Source: Lysobacteraceae bacterium (lineage in GTDB: Bacteria; Pseudomonadota; Gammaproteobacteria; Xanthomonadales; Xanthomonadaceae). Taken from it: a DNA stretch of 57,654 nt. Positions 12,262 through 21,081 of this stretch are shown here, one piece after another (position 1 is the stretch's first letter; each line of letters starts with the position of its first letter). The translations under genes were made by a program, and so were the position numbers. Below the pieces are notes generated by a model that searched no databases, had not been told where the DNA came from, and worked only from the letters and a program-made list of their open reading frames with translations. The stretch lies in assembly GCA_028868545.1 (NCBI GenBank), contig JAGWUF010000011.1:1-57654 (forward strand), given 5' to 3'.

Positions 12262-15153
12262 TCAATGCAGCTGTACCAAGCCCGTCTGCGCGCGCTGGAG
12301 CACCGGCAGGTCTGGGTCAGCGTGCCGCCACAGCCCCAGCAGCTCGGAATACGCCGCCACTGCCGCAGTGCGATCGCCGGCACCTGCCAGAGCTTCGGCC
12401 AGGTGCAGCCGTGCCATCGGTGCGACCGGATAATTCATCGCCAGCCCGCGATGAGCCAGGATCTTCCGGAATTCGCCAGCCGCCTGCGGATAATCGCGGG
12501 CCGCGAGATAGCTCTCGCCGCGCACGTAGATCGAGTACAACGAGGCCCAACCAAGCTGGCTGGAGCGTGTCACCCCCAGCTCGAAACGCCCGCTGCTGCG
12601 CAACTGCGCAAGAGCATCAGTCGCATCCCCATGTGCAAGCGCCAGCTGCGCACGCAGGGTGGGCAGGTAATTGCGCTGGACCAGGGTGTCTTCCGGGTAT
12701 TGGCTTGCCAACTGCGATACCAGTGTCTCGGCCCGGGCTTCGGCGCCGGACATGGCAAACGCAAAGGCGGCACCAAACAGCACGTCACGCGCAGGTACTT
12801 GTTCAAGGGCGCGTTGCGCACTCTGCTGGGCCTCGGCCGGATAGCCGTACAACGCCTCGCGCACGGCGGCCATCGCCAGATAGGCGGCCACCGGCTCCTG
12901 CCCGCCGGCATGCGCGGCGGCATCGATCGCCTGCTGGCTCAGCCGACGGGCATCCCCCAGCCGTCCTTCGTAAGCGGCCGTTTCCGCTGACGCTGCCAGC
13001 AATTGATCCTCGAACCCCGCCTGCCCGCGGGTGGCGGCCAATTGCTGCGCCATGCCTGCCGCATCCTGGCGCAGGAATGCGAGTTGGTAGCGGTCGATGG
13101 CGAACAGCAAGGACTGCAAACCCGACCGCCGCGCCTGCATATCGATCGCGTGGGCGGCATCGAACCGGTCCAGCGCGATGTAGTTGTCCATCAACAATGC
13201 ATACGGAACCGCATTGGCCGGCACCATCCGGATGGCTTGGCGTCCATGCGCGGCGGCCTGCTCGAAGTCGCCCTGCACCGGCAGGATCGAGCCTGCCAGC
13301 AGGATGTGCGGCATCGCCGCGCGCGGGTAGGCCTGCAGCCAGGTGCGGCAGGCCTGCGCCGCTAGGTCGATGTCGCCGGTACCGGAACGCCCGTAGCGGG
13401 CGGTGATGAAGTAGCGTTCCGGCTCGCTGACATGCTCGCGCAGTGCATAGGCGCGGCGTGCGTAGTCGGCGGCGATCCGCGATTCGCCGAGATTGGTGTA
13501 CTCGATGGTGAGCACGCCATAGGCCAGCGCGAAGTCCGGATCGAGTTCGATTGCACGCTGGAACAACGGGATCGCCGCCAACGGATCCTTGCCGGTCCAC
13601 AAGGTGCGCATGCCCACGCTGTAGGCTTTCAGTGCTTCCAATGACGATGTCGTGGCCTGCTCCAGCGGCACGTCGGTGCGGCGCACGCTGGCCAAGGCCT
13701 CGCCCAGTTGTTCGCGCAAGCGTGCCGAGGCAGTACCTAGGGACGCCAACACCTGGTTCTTGTCGGGCGCGTCCACCTCCGTGCTGGCGATCGTATCCCC
13801 GGTGGCGCAGTCCAGTGCCCGCAAGGTGATCTGGTAGGGCGTGCCGACCTGCGCGATCGCACCGGTAACCACCGCCCTGGCACCAACCCGCTGGCACAGG
13901 TCGCGCGCCACCCCGGGAACCAACCGCGCATCGACCGATCGCCCCATCATCACCAGCGCCTGCCGCACGCGTCCTTCGCTGACGAATGCGAGGAATGGCG
14001 ACTGTTCAAGCTGCACCGACAGCCCCAGCCGCAGGGTATCGTCGAAGACCGCATCGCCGGTGCGGTTGTCGAATTCGGCCAGCACCAGCGTGTCGCGATC
14101 GGTCAATAGCCGCATCGGCGGCCGCAGCCGCATCCACCCGCCTATCGCGAGACCGGCGAGGGCCAGCCCACAGGCCAGTGCAATCCAGCGCACCGGCGTC
14201 GAACGCCAACGCGATGCCGATGCAACGGGGATCGCGCCCAGCGCCTCCGCCAGTTCAGTCGCCGACTGCCAACGCTGCGCCGGGTTCTCATGCAGGCAAC
14301 GGGCGACGATGGCGTCGAGCCGACGCGACGACAGCGGGCGGCGCGCCACCCCGGCCCGGCCACCCACCAGCATCTCGTGCAGGACGCAGCCGAACGAATA
14401 CAGGTCCGAACGCGGGTCGGCCGGCTGGCCGCTGCGCTGTTCGGGCGCGATGTAGTCCGGGGTCCCCATCGCATTGCCGGTGGCGGTGCCAGCGTCGTCG
14501 GCACTGAACCGGGCCAGGCCGAAATCCAGCAGCTTGATGCCGGGCGCCGACAGCATGATGTTGCCTGGCTTCAGGTCGCGATGGACAACGCCCTTGGCGT
14601 GCGCGGCGGCCAGCCCCGCCAGGATCTGCGCTGCGCAAGCGAGCGCTTCGGCGTGGGGCAGCGGGCCTTGCGCGATGCGCGCGGCCAGCGTGTCGCCTTC
14701 GACCAATTCCATCACCATGTAATCCGGACCGATGTCATACAGCGCGCAGATGTTGGGATGGTTGAGTGCGGCGATCGCCCGCGCCTCACCGAGGAACCAC
14801 GCGCTGAAGCGTTCGCGCATGCGCTTGATCGCCACCGCGCGCCCCAGCCGCGTATCGACTGCCCGATAAACCTCCCCCATGCCACCTGCGCCGAGCCAGC
14901 GCTCGATGCAGTAAGGACCCAGCATGCTGCCCTCGGCCAACACGGGCGGCGCGGACTCCGCCAGCAGTGTCATCGCAACCGGAGCCAACGACCGCTCGAG
15001 GAAATCACTGCCGGTATCCTGCGCCAGCAGGGATTCAACCTCACGGCGCAGCGCGGGCTCGGCCGCATCCAGCAGTGCGGTGCGCCCTTCGGCAGGGCAC
15101 TCGCACAGTGCGTGGTACAGCGCCATCACCTGCTGAACATGCAGCGAGTTCAC
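12262..15153 (-). CDS. Membrane Ser/Thr protein kinase with C-terminal TPR sensor region
   Basis: The 963-residue protein starts at GTG 15153. After an ~80-residue N-terminal segment comes a complete Hanks-type kinase: glycine loop G88-G93, Lys110 ('AIK'), 'HRDLKPGN' with D193, 'DFG' at 210-212, and 'APEQ'. One membrane helix follows at about 323-342. The outer part starts with a TolB/FlgO-like segment ('LAEFDNRTGDAVFDDTLRLGL') and continues with TPR-like helices to the end. The gene follows the ECF sigma factor gene by 30 bases on the same strand, so the two are probably co-expressed. The likely role is to sense an envelope signal and phosphorylate the sigma factor, by analogy with Xanthomonas PknS/EcfK; the target here is inferred. 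It is convergent with murU, 7 bases apart. Confidence 0.9.
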   Translation of the reverse strand: MNSLHVQQVMALYHALCECPAEGRTALLDAAEPALRREVESLLAQDTGSDFLERSLAPVAMTLLAESAPPVLAEGSMLGPYCIERWLGAGGMGEVYRAVDTRLGRAVAIKRMRERFSAWFLGEARAIAALNHPNICALYDIGPDYMVMELVEGDTLAARIAQGPLPHAEALACAAQILAGLAAAHAKGVVHRDLKPGNIMLSAPGIKLLDFGLARFSADDAGTATGNAMGTPDYIAPEQRSGQPADPRSDLYSFGCVLHEMLVGGRAGVARRPLSSRRLDAIVARCLHENPAQRWQSATELAEALGAIPVASASRWRSTPVRWIALACGLALAGLAIGGWMRLRPPMRLLTDRDTLVLAEFDNRTGDAVFDDTLRLGLSVQLEQSPFLAFVSEGRVRQALVMMGRSVDARLVPGVARDLCQRVGARAVVTGAIAQVGTPYQITLRALDCATGDTIASTEVDAPDKNQVLASLGTASARLREQLGEALASVRRTDVPLEQATTSSLEALKAYSVGMRTLWTGKDPLAAIPLFQRAIELDPDFALAYGVLTIEYTNLGESRIAADYARRAYALREHVSEPERYFITARYGRSGTGDIDLAAQACRTWLQAYPRAAMPHILLAGSILPVQGDFEQAAAHGRQAIRMVPANAVPYALLMDNYIALDRFDAAHAIDMQARRSGLQSLLFAIDRYQLAFLRQDAAGMAQQLAATRGQAGFEDQLLAASAETAAYEGRLGDARRLSQQAIDAAAHAGGQEPVAAYLAMAAVREALYGYPAEAQQSAQRALEQVPARDVLFGAAFAFAMSGAEARAETLVSQLASQYPEDTLVQRNYLPTLRAQLALAHGDATDALAQLRSSGRFELGVTRSSQLGWASLYSIYVRGESYLAARDYPQAAGEFRKILAHRGLAMNYPVAPMARLHLAEALAGAGDRTAAVAAYSELLGLWRHADPDLPVLQRAQTGLVQLH

Positions 15154-15183
15154 GACCTGTGCACTCCCCGTGCATCGGTTCGA

Positions 15184-15759
15184 TCAACTTCCTTCATGCG
15201 CGCCCAACTCCCGCAGCAGCCACGCTCTGGCAAATTCCCAATCACGGCGAACAGTGCGCGGCGATATTTCCAGCGTCGTCGCAACTTCGGCCTCGGTCAA
15301 GCCGCCGAAGTAGCGCAATTCGACCACCTGCGCCTGGCGCGGTGCCAGCCGGGAAAACCCGGTCAGGGCTTCGTCGAGGTCGAGGATGGCGCGATCCGGC
15401 AGCGCCGGCACCAACGCGGCCTCGTCCAGCGGCACATGCCGTACGCCGCCGCCGCGCTTGCCGGCACCCCGCGCCCGCGCCGCGTCCACCAGGATGCGAC
15501 GCATCACCTGCGCCGCCACCGCGAAGAACTGCGCGCGGTCGCGCCAATCGACCGCCGCGACGTCGGTGAGCCGCAGATACGCCTCGTTGACCAGCGCGGT
15601 GGTCTGCAGCGCATCCGGGCGGCGCTCGGCGCGCATGTAGTGGTGCGCAATCCGGTGCAGTTCGGCGTACACGCGCCCGGTCAATTCGTCCAATGCCGAC
15701 GTATCGCCGCGATTCCAGGCCTTCAGCAAGCCGGTGACGTCTGCTGCGGCTTCAGCCAT
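15184..15759 (-). CDS. ECF-family RNA polymerase sigma factor (kinase-linked type)
   Basis: This 191-residue protein has sigma region 2 at about 8-90 ('YAELHRIAHHYMR', 'ALQTTALVNEAYLRL') and region 4 at about 135-185 ('LAPRQAQVVELRYFGGLTEAEVA', then the HTH 'ISPRTVRRDWEFARAWL'). The 'QTTALVNEAYL' segment is typical of ECF sigma factors encoded beside Ser/Thr kinases. In the described cases (EcfK in Xanthomonas citri, EcfP in Vibrio) a Thr in this region is phosphorylated; the equivalents here would be T53 or T54. No anti-sigma gene is adjacent. A strong GGGGGAGG Shine-Dalgarno precedes the ATG at 15759, and a run of eight T lies in the 5' leader. Confidence 0.9.
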   Translation of the reverse strand: MAEAAADVTGLLKAWNRGDTSALDELTGRVYAELHRIAHHYMRAERRPDALQTTALVNEAYLRLTDVAAVDWRDRAQFFAVAAQVMRRILVDAARARGAGKRGGGVRHVPLDEAALVPALPDRAILDLDEALTGFSRLAPRQAQVVELRYFGGLTEAEVATTLEISPRTVRRDWEFARAWLLRELGAHEGS

Positions 15760-15974
15760 GTGACCTCCCCCTGGTGGGCCCGAAAAAAAATTTCACCAGA
15801 CATGGCCACATTCGTTGCGGATTTGCGCCTGTGCCTGGCAAGGGGAGCCAACGCCTGTCGCCGCCACCCCGGTGACGACGGTGCCATGCGGCAGGCCGGC
15901 AATCCCCCGAACCCACTCGCAGCGCGCACCACTGCGGGGTGCTGCCCATTCACCCAACCCTCGGGGACATCCGC

Positions 15975-17891
15975 ATGAAGCACCGTCGAACCTCCCTCGC
16001 CGCCGCCCTGGCGAGTATAGCCATGCCCACCGCGCTGGCCTTGGCCTGTCCCGCCGCGCAGGCGCAATCCACCACCCCCACCGCCCCACCGCCCGCCGGC
16101 TTGTTCAGCCGGATGGTGGTGTTCGGCGACAGCTTCAGCGACAGCGGGAATTTTTCCATCGCCGCCGGCTATCCGGAGCCCTCGCGCTTCACCACCAATC
16201 CCGGCCTGGTGGCGGTGGAATACATCGCCAATTATTTCTCGATGCCGATCACGCCCTCGCTGCAAGGCGGCAGCAACTATGCATTCGCCCTCGCCAGCGT
16301 GCATGAAACGCCCCCGGACACGCCCCCCTTCGTGCCTTCGCTGCCCGACCAGTTGGCGATGAGCCTGGCATCCAGTGGCGGCAAGGCCGACCCGCACGCG
16401 CTGTACACGATCATCGGCGGTGCCAACGACGTGTTCAACAATTTCACCTTGGCAGGGATGGAGCTGATCACCCCGGAACAGGCGATGGCCAATTTGCAGG
16501 CCGATGCCCAGGCCGAGCTCGGCATGATCCAGCAACTCGACCAAGCCGGCGCGCGCTACGTGATGGTGGTCAACCTGCCCGACCTGGGCCTCTCGCCGGA
16601 CGTGGTCGCACTGGGGCCGGAAGTGGCCGCGCAACTGACCGCGATGACCGCAGCCTACAACGCGACGCTGGAAGCGGGGCTGGACAATACCCGCATCAAC
16701 GTGATCCCGGTCAACCTGTTCGCACTGTTCAACGAATTCGCCAGCCAGCCGGCCCGCTACGGCCTGAGCAATGTGACCGATGCAGCCTGCGGGGTTGGCG
16801 CGCTGTCCGTGGACTGCGGGCCGGAAGACTCGGGAGCGCCCTATACCTACGCACCGGGCACGGAGAACACCTACCTGTTCGCCGATTTCGGGCATCCGGG
16901 CACGGCCGCCCACCGCATGCTGGCGCAGTACGCGCAGTCGATCGTGATCGCACCGGGACAAATTTCCTTGCTTGCCGAAGCGCCGCTGGCGATGCAGGCC
17001 AGCATCCAGCGCACGCTGCAGGTACAGGCCCGGCTGGATGATCGGGATGGCAATGCCGGCTGGCGGCCCTGGATCGACGTCAGCCGCACCCGCCAGCGCC
17101 TGGATGCACAGGTGAATTCACCCGCCAGCCGCAATGCGGGCAACGTCCTGAGCGTGGGTGCCGATCTCCGGCCGATCCCCGCGCTGGCCGTCGGCGTGGC
17201 ACTGAGCAGTGGCCGCCAGCGCGACACCTACGCAAGCAATGCGGGTGGCTTCCGGCTCACGTCCCGCGCGTTGACCGGCTATGCCAGCTGGAGCAACGGG
17301 CGCGCGTATTTGGGTGCCACTGGCAGTGTCGGCCAGCTGCGCTACCGCGACATCCTGCGCAACGTCCCGATCGGCCCCGACCTGCGCCAGGAAATCGGCA
17401 ATACCGACGGTTCGCACACCACGGCGTCGATCGCCGGTGGTTGGTGGTTCGATGTCGGTAGCTGGAAGACCGGCCCGTTCGCCGACCTGACCTGGCAGCG
17501 GATCCGGGTGGACGGTTATCGGGAGGCCGGCAACGATTCGTCGGCGATGCAGTTCGGACGCCAGCGCCGCCAATCGCAGGTTGCCTCGCTGGGCTGGCAA
17601 CTGCGCGGCCGGGTGCAGGCCGGCAACGCAATCCTGTATCCCTATGCCCGCGCAGCCTGGCATCACGATGCTGATGCGGATACGCGCGCAGTCAGCGCGG
17701 GCCTGGTCGGCATGGCTGGAACCTTCGCACTGGATGGCTACACCCCGGATCGGACCTGGGGCAGCCTGGATCTTGGCTTGGGTTGCGATTTCTCGTCGCG
17801 GCTGGCCGGCTGGGTGGGCTACAGCGGCCGGTTTTCCGACACCAGCCAACGCACGAACAGCCTGAATCTCGGCCTGCAACTGCGCTTCTGA
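15975..17891 (+). CDS. GDSL esterase/lipase autotransporter
   Basis: This 638-residue type V secreted enzyme is similar to Pseudomonas EstA. A signal peptide ends near residue 30 (AQA). The passenger has GDSL block I 'VVFGDSFSDSGNF' with nucleophile S53, block III 'GGANDVF', and the Asp/His pair 'DFGHPG' at D304 and H307. From about residue 350 the C-terminal part is an autotransporter beta-barrel, ending in 'LNLGLQLRF' with the terminal Phe needed for outer-membrane insertion. Start ATG 15975 is preferred because it begins the signal peptide. The gene is divergent from the sigma/kinase operon across a 215-base gap, which makes it a possible target of that sigma factor (inference). Confidence 0.92.
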   Translation: MKHRRTSLAAALASIAMPTALALACPAAQAQSTTPTAPPPAGLFSRMVVFGDSFSDSGNFSIAAGYPEPSRFTTNPGLVAVEYIANYFSMPITPSLQGGSNYAFALASVHETPPDTPPFVPSLPDQLAMSLASSGGKADPHALYTIIGGANDVFNNFTLAGMELITPEQAMANLQADAQAELGMIQQLDQAGARYVMVVNLPDLGLSPDVVALGPEVAAQLTAMTAAYNATLEAGLDNTRINVIPVNLFALFNEFASQPARYGLSNVTDAACGVGALSVDCGPEDSGAPYTYAPGTENTYLFADFGHPGTAAHRMLAQYAQSIVIAPGQISLLAEAPLAMQASIQRTLQVQARLDDRDGNAGWRPWIDVSRTRQRLDAQVNSPASRNAGNVLSVGADLRPIPALAVGVALSSGRQRDTYASNAGGFRLTSRALTGYASWSNGRAYLGATGSVGQLRYRDILRNVPIGPDLRQEIGNTDGSHTTASIAGGWWFDVGSWKTGPFADLTWQRIRVDGYREAGNDSSAMQFGRQRRQSQVASLGWQLRGRVQAGNAILYPYARAAWHHDADADTRAVSAGLVGMAGTFALDGYTPDRTWGSLDLGLGCDFSSRLAGWVGYSGRFSDTSQRTNSLNLGLQLRF

Positions 17892-17902
17892 ACACTATCG
17901 GT

Positions 17903-17925
17903 GCGGCGGCCAGACAGGTCGCCGC
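17903..17925. terminator. Possible hairpin between convergent autotransporter and hda genes
   Basis: GCGGCG (17903-17908) pairs with CGCCGC (17920-17925) between two converging genes. No T tract follows on either strand, so terminator function is uncertain. Confidence 0.25.
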
Positions 17926-17950
17926 CCGCATTCGCCAATCCCGCCGCCCG

Positions 17951-18676
17951 TCAGGCGACGTCGCCCAGCGCCTGCCGCAAAAACGGCACGGTCAGCCGGC
18001 GCTGCGCGGCCAGCGAGGCGCGATCCAGTCGCTCGAAGATGGCGGTCAGGCTGCCCAGGTCGCGGCTGCAGCGGCGCAGCAGCCAGTCCAACGCGGCCTC
18101 ATCGAACTCCAACCCGCGCGCGGCGGCACGCTGGCGCAGCAGCTCGGCGCGGCCGGCATCGTCCAGCACCGGCAGCGCCCAGCGCGCGCATTGCGCCAGC
18201 CGCGAACGCAGATCCGGCAGCACCAGCGGCAGCGCGTCCGGCGCGGCGGCGGCGGCATACAACACGCCGCGCCCCGCATCGTGCAAGCGGTTGTGCAGGT
18301 CGAACAGCGCCACTTCATCGTCGCGGTTGCCGGCGATGGCGTCAACGTCGTCCACCGCCACCAGCCCGGCCCGCGCCAGCCCGTCCACCGCCGCGTGCAC
18401 CCGTCCGCGCAGGCCGCGCAACGAGAGATAGGCGGGATGCGCACCCGCGGCCTCCACCTCGGCGACGGTGGCCAGCAGCAGATGGGTCTTGCCGGTGGCG
18501 TGCGCGCCGTGCAGGTAGAGGCCAGCGCTGGAAGTGCCGGCCGTCAGCGCACGCAGGGCCGCCACCAGGCCCGCCGGGGCATCGATATAGCGCGCCAGCC
18601 GCTGATCCGGCGGTGCGCGCAGCGCCAGCGGCAATTGCGGAACCAAGCCGTTCACCTCACTCGGCAGAACTGTCAT
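17951..18676 (-). CDS. hda: DnaA regulatory inactivator Hda
   Basis: Hda binds the DNA polymerase clamp and stimulates ATP hydrolysis by DnaA, preventing re-initiation. The protein has the clamp-binding motif 'QLPLAL' near its N-terminus, Walker A 'GAHATGKTHLLLA', Walker B 'LVAVDDVDAI' and an AAA+ lid like DnaA, but no DNA-binding domain IV. The start is uncertain. ATG 18676 gives 241 residues and overlaps the upstream permease gene by 20 bases. GTG 18655, two bases before that gene's stop in plus-strand coordinates, gives 234 residues and puts the clamp motif at residues 7-12, as in other Hda proteins. Confidence 0.88.
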   Translation of the reverse strand: MTVLPSEVNGLVPQLPLALRAPPDQRLARYIDAPAGLVAALRALTAGTSSAGLYLHGAHATGKTHLLLATVAEVEAAGAHPAYLSLRGLRGRVHAAVDGLARAGLVAVDDVDAIAGNRDDEVALFDLHNRLHDAGRGVLYAAAAAPDALPLVLPDLRSRLAQCARWALPVLDDAGRAELLRQRAAARGLEFDEAALDWLLRRCSRDLGSLTAIFERLDRASLAAQRRLTVPFLRQALGDVA

Positions 18677-19805
18677 CGTCCGCGGCCGGCATGCCCGCAT
18701 CCAGCAGGATCATGGGCGTATCACCGGCATACAGCCGGCTCTGGCGATAACGCTCCTGTGCATAGCGCAGCAGCACGTTCACCACCGCCGCCACCGGCAG
18801 CGCCAGCAGCATGCCGAGGAAGCCGAACAAGGTGCCGCCGGCCATCACCGCGAAGATCACCGCCATCGGATGCAGGCCGATGCGATCGCCCACCAGCATC
18901 GGCGTGAGCAGGAAACTCTCGATCACCTGCCCCACGCCGAACACCAGCCCCACCCCGGCCAGATGCTGCCAGTCGCCGAATTGCACCAGCGCGGCGATGC
19001 CGCCGAACAGCACGATCGAGGCCGGCCCCAGATACGGCACGAAGGTCAGCAAGCCGGCGATCAGGCCGATCAGGATGCCCAGATCCAGCCCCACCAGCCA
19101 CAACCCCAGCGCGTAGAGGATGCCCAGGATCAGCATCACCAGCAGCTGCCCGCGCATGAAGCCGCCCAGCACCTCGTTGGATTCCAGTGCCAGCCGGCGC
19201 ACGGTGTCGAAATGATCGCGCGGCACCAGCAGGCCGATGCGGCCCACGATCAGGTCCCAATCGCGCAGGAAGAAGAACGTCAGCACCGGCAGCAGGGCGA
19301 TGTTCGCCACCCAGCCCATCAGCGCGAACCCCGAGCGCGACAGGTAGCCCAGTACGTTGGCCGCCACCCCGCCGGCACTTTGCCAGTGCTCCTGCAACAG
19401 CTTGAACAGGCGGTCGGGATCCAGCCAGGTCAGGATTTGCAGGCCGGTGCGGTGCTCCACCCACGGCAGCGCGGTACCTACCAGCCAATCACGGTAATGC
19501 GGCAGCGACTGGACCAGGGTCATCACCTGGCTCTCCAGCACCGGCACCAGCAGGATGGAGACGATCACCAACACCAGCACCATCGCCCCGAACACCAGGA
19601 TCACGGCGGTATTGCGACGGATCCTGCGCGCCTCCAGTCGATCCACCATCGGGTCGCCCAGCCAGCCCAGGATCGCCGCGAACACGAACGGGCTGAGGAT
19701 CGGCGCCAACAGCCAGATCGCCCAGGCCACGCCCACGCCCACGGCCGCCCACTGCACGCGTCGGTAGAAGGTGGCGATGGTGGTCAGATCTTCGTCGCGG
19801 TGCAT
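18657..19805 (-). CDS. AI-2E family (PerM/TqsA-like) membrane permease
   Basis: This 382-residue membrane protein has the family layout: paired N-terminal helices ('WAAVGVGVAWAIWLLAPILSPF'), a long helical segment, and five or more C-terminal helices rich in Gly, including 'GLLTFVPYLGP' and 'GGTLFGFLGMLLALPVAAVV'. Members export autoinducer-2 or ions, or have no known substrate, so no substrate is assigned. Start ATG 19805 lies just after the stop of the DUF2066 gene. The neighbourhood DUF2066-permease-hda is conserved next to purM in gammaproteobacteria. Confidence 0.88.
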   Translation of the reverse strand: MHRDEDLTTIATFYRRVQWAAVGVGVAWAIWLLAPILSPFVFAAILGWLGDPMVDRLEARRIRRNTAVILVFGAMVLVLVIVSILLVPVLESQVMTLVQSLPHYRDWLVGTALPWVEHRTGLQILTWLDPDRLFKLLQEHWQSAGGVAANVLGYLSRSGFALMGWVANIALLPVLTFFFLRDWDLIVGRIGLLVPRDHFDTVRRLALESNEVLGGFMRGQLLVMLILGILYALGLWLVGLDLGILIGLIAGLLTFVPYLGPASIVLFGGIAALVQFGDWQHLAGVGLVFGVGQVIESFLLTPMLVGDRIGLHPMAVIFAVMAGGTLFGFLGMLLALPVAAVVNVLLRYAQERYRQSRLYAGDTPMILLDAGMPAADDDSSAE

Positions 19806-19806
19806 C

Positions 19807-20964
19807 TCAACCCCCACTCAGCAGGAAACTGGCGACTTGCGATGCGTCGCCATCCTCTGCATTGGTCTGCGACAACACCGTGCCACGATTGGCATATTTG
19901 CTGAAATTGCCGATCCCGGTGGCCAGTTCCAGATCCAGCTCGAGTACGTCCCGAGAGGCCGTGACCGGCACCACCCGGCGCACGATGCTCATCGAACCCA
20001 GATAGCCGGCCAGCCGCAGATAGTCATCGGCTGTGCGAACCCCCAGGATGCGTACCCGATACAGCCCCGGGCTGCCGCCGCTCCCGGCTCGTGCATAACG
20101 CTTGAACAAGGCATCGGCAGCACCGTCGGCGCCGCCAGCCATGGCCCGCCGGGCATCGGCATCACTGGTCTGCCAGTTGCCCAGGGTCTTGCCGTTGTCC
20201 ACGAACACCCAGTCCGCCACCCAGCCGACCCCGCTGCGGCGCAGCTTGCCAATCAGCTGCATCGGCGGGCTGTACCGCTTCGACAAGGCAGTGACCGCCG
20301 CCGTGTCGCCACGCCAGATCGCACCGATGGCGGCCTGCTCGGCGGCATTGCCGGCCGGCAGGCCCAGCGCATACCCGCGCGCCTTGGCCTGGTCCAACGC
20401 CGCGCGGGCGGCATTCACCTGCCCCAGGCCCACCAGTCGCGGCCCGCTGCCGTCATCGATTCCCAGCCACAGCACCGGCTTGGGGTGTGGCAGCGGCCAG
20501 CTGGGCAGGCCCAGCATCGCCACCAGATCATCCACGTCCGCCTGCCTGAAGCGCACCACCAAGATGGTCTGGAAGCTGGGTGCGCCGCTCGCCGACACAC
20601 CTTCATCCTGCCGATAGTCATAACCATCGACATAGGCTCTGGCTTTCGCCAACTCCTCGCGCACACCTGCACGCGCGGCCGCGCCACGATCGCCGGTGAC
20701 ATTGCCCAGCACTTGCAGCAAGGCCCGGGCGAAGGCCTTGTCGCGCTCGCCGTCGGTCTGGTTGCGCACCGGTACTTCGGCCTGATAGGCCCCCTGCGCC
20801 ACCGCGCGGTCGCCTTCCACCCGTTGCGCCAGGGCATTGCCGGCCAGCAACCACAGCCCGGCCAGCAGCAACCCCGCCAGCCAACGCCCTGTCCACCATC
20901 GCCCCGTCAAACACGGCCCGGACATGCCGCGCGTCATTCGTTGCTGCCCTGCTTGCATCGCCAT
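19807..20964 (-). CDS. DUF2066 domain-containing secreted protein
   Basis: This 385-residue protein has a signal peptide or membrane anchor ('WLAGLLLAGLWLLAGNALAQ', residues ~28-47), so the mature part is periplasmic. The body matches the DUF2066 family: 'YQAEVPVRNQTDGERDKAFARALLQVL' near the start of the mature part and 'PKPVLWLGIDDGSG' in the middle. The family function is unknown. It lies first in an operon with the permease and hda and is divergent from purM. Confidence 0.85.
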   Translation of the reverse strand: MAMQAGQQRMTRGMSGPCLTGRWWTGRWLAGLLLAGLWLLAGNALAQRVEGDRAVAQGAYQAEVPVRNQTDGERDKAFARALLQVLGNVTGDRGAAARAGVREELAKARAYVDGYDYRQDEGVSASGAPSFQTILVVRFRQADVDDLVAMLGLPSWPLPHPKPVLWLGIDDGSGPRLVGLGQVNAARAALDQAKARGYALGLPAGNAAEQAAIGAIWRGDTAAVTALSKRYSPPMQLIGKLRRSGVGWVADWVFVDNGKTLGNWQTSDADARRAMAGGADGAADALFKRYARAGSGGSPGLYRVRILGVRTADDYLRLAGYLGSMSIVRRVVPVTASRDVLELDLELATGIGNFSKYANRGTVLSQTNAEDGDASQVASFLLSGG

Positions 20965-21041
20965 TCCTTGCCGGAAACCGGGTTACCGTGGGGAAATGGT
21001 GCCGCAGGCGAGCCGGCGCGTCCATGACCGGGCTGTGCGAC

Positions 21042-21050
21042 TGCTAAAAT
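21042..21050 (+). promoter_or_regulatory. Extended -10 promoter element for purM
   Basis: TGC-TAAAAT is an extended -10 element (TGN plus 5/6 of TATAAT) 31 bases before the purM GTG start, in the divergent gap with the DUF2066 gene. The -35 region is weak. Confidence 0.5.
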
Positions 21051-21081
21051 TGGCGGTTCCCGCGCCTTCAGCGAGCCTGCC

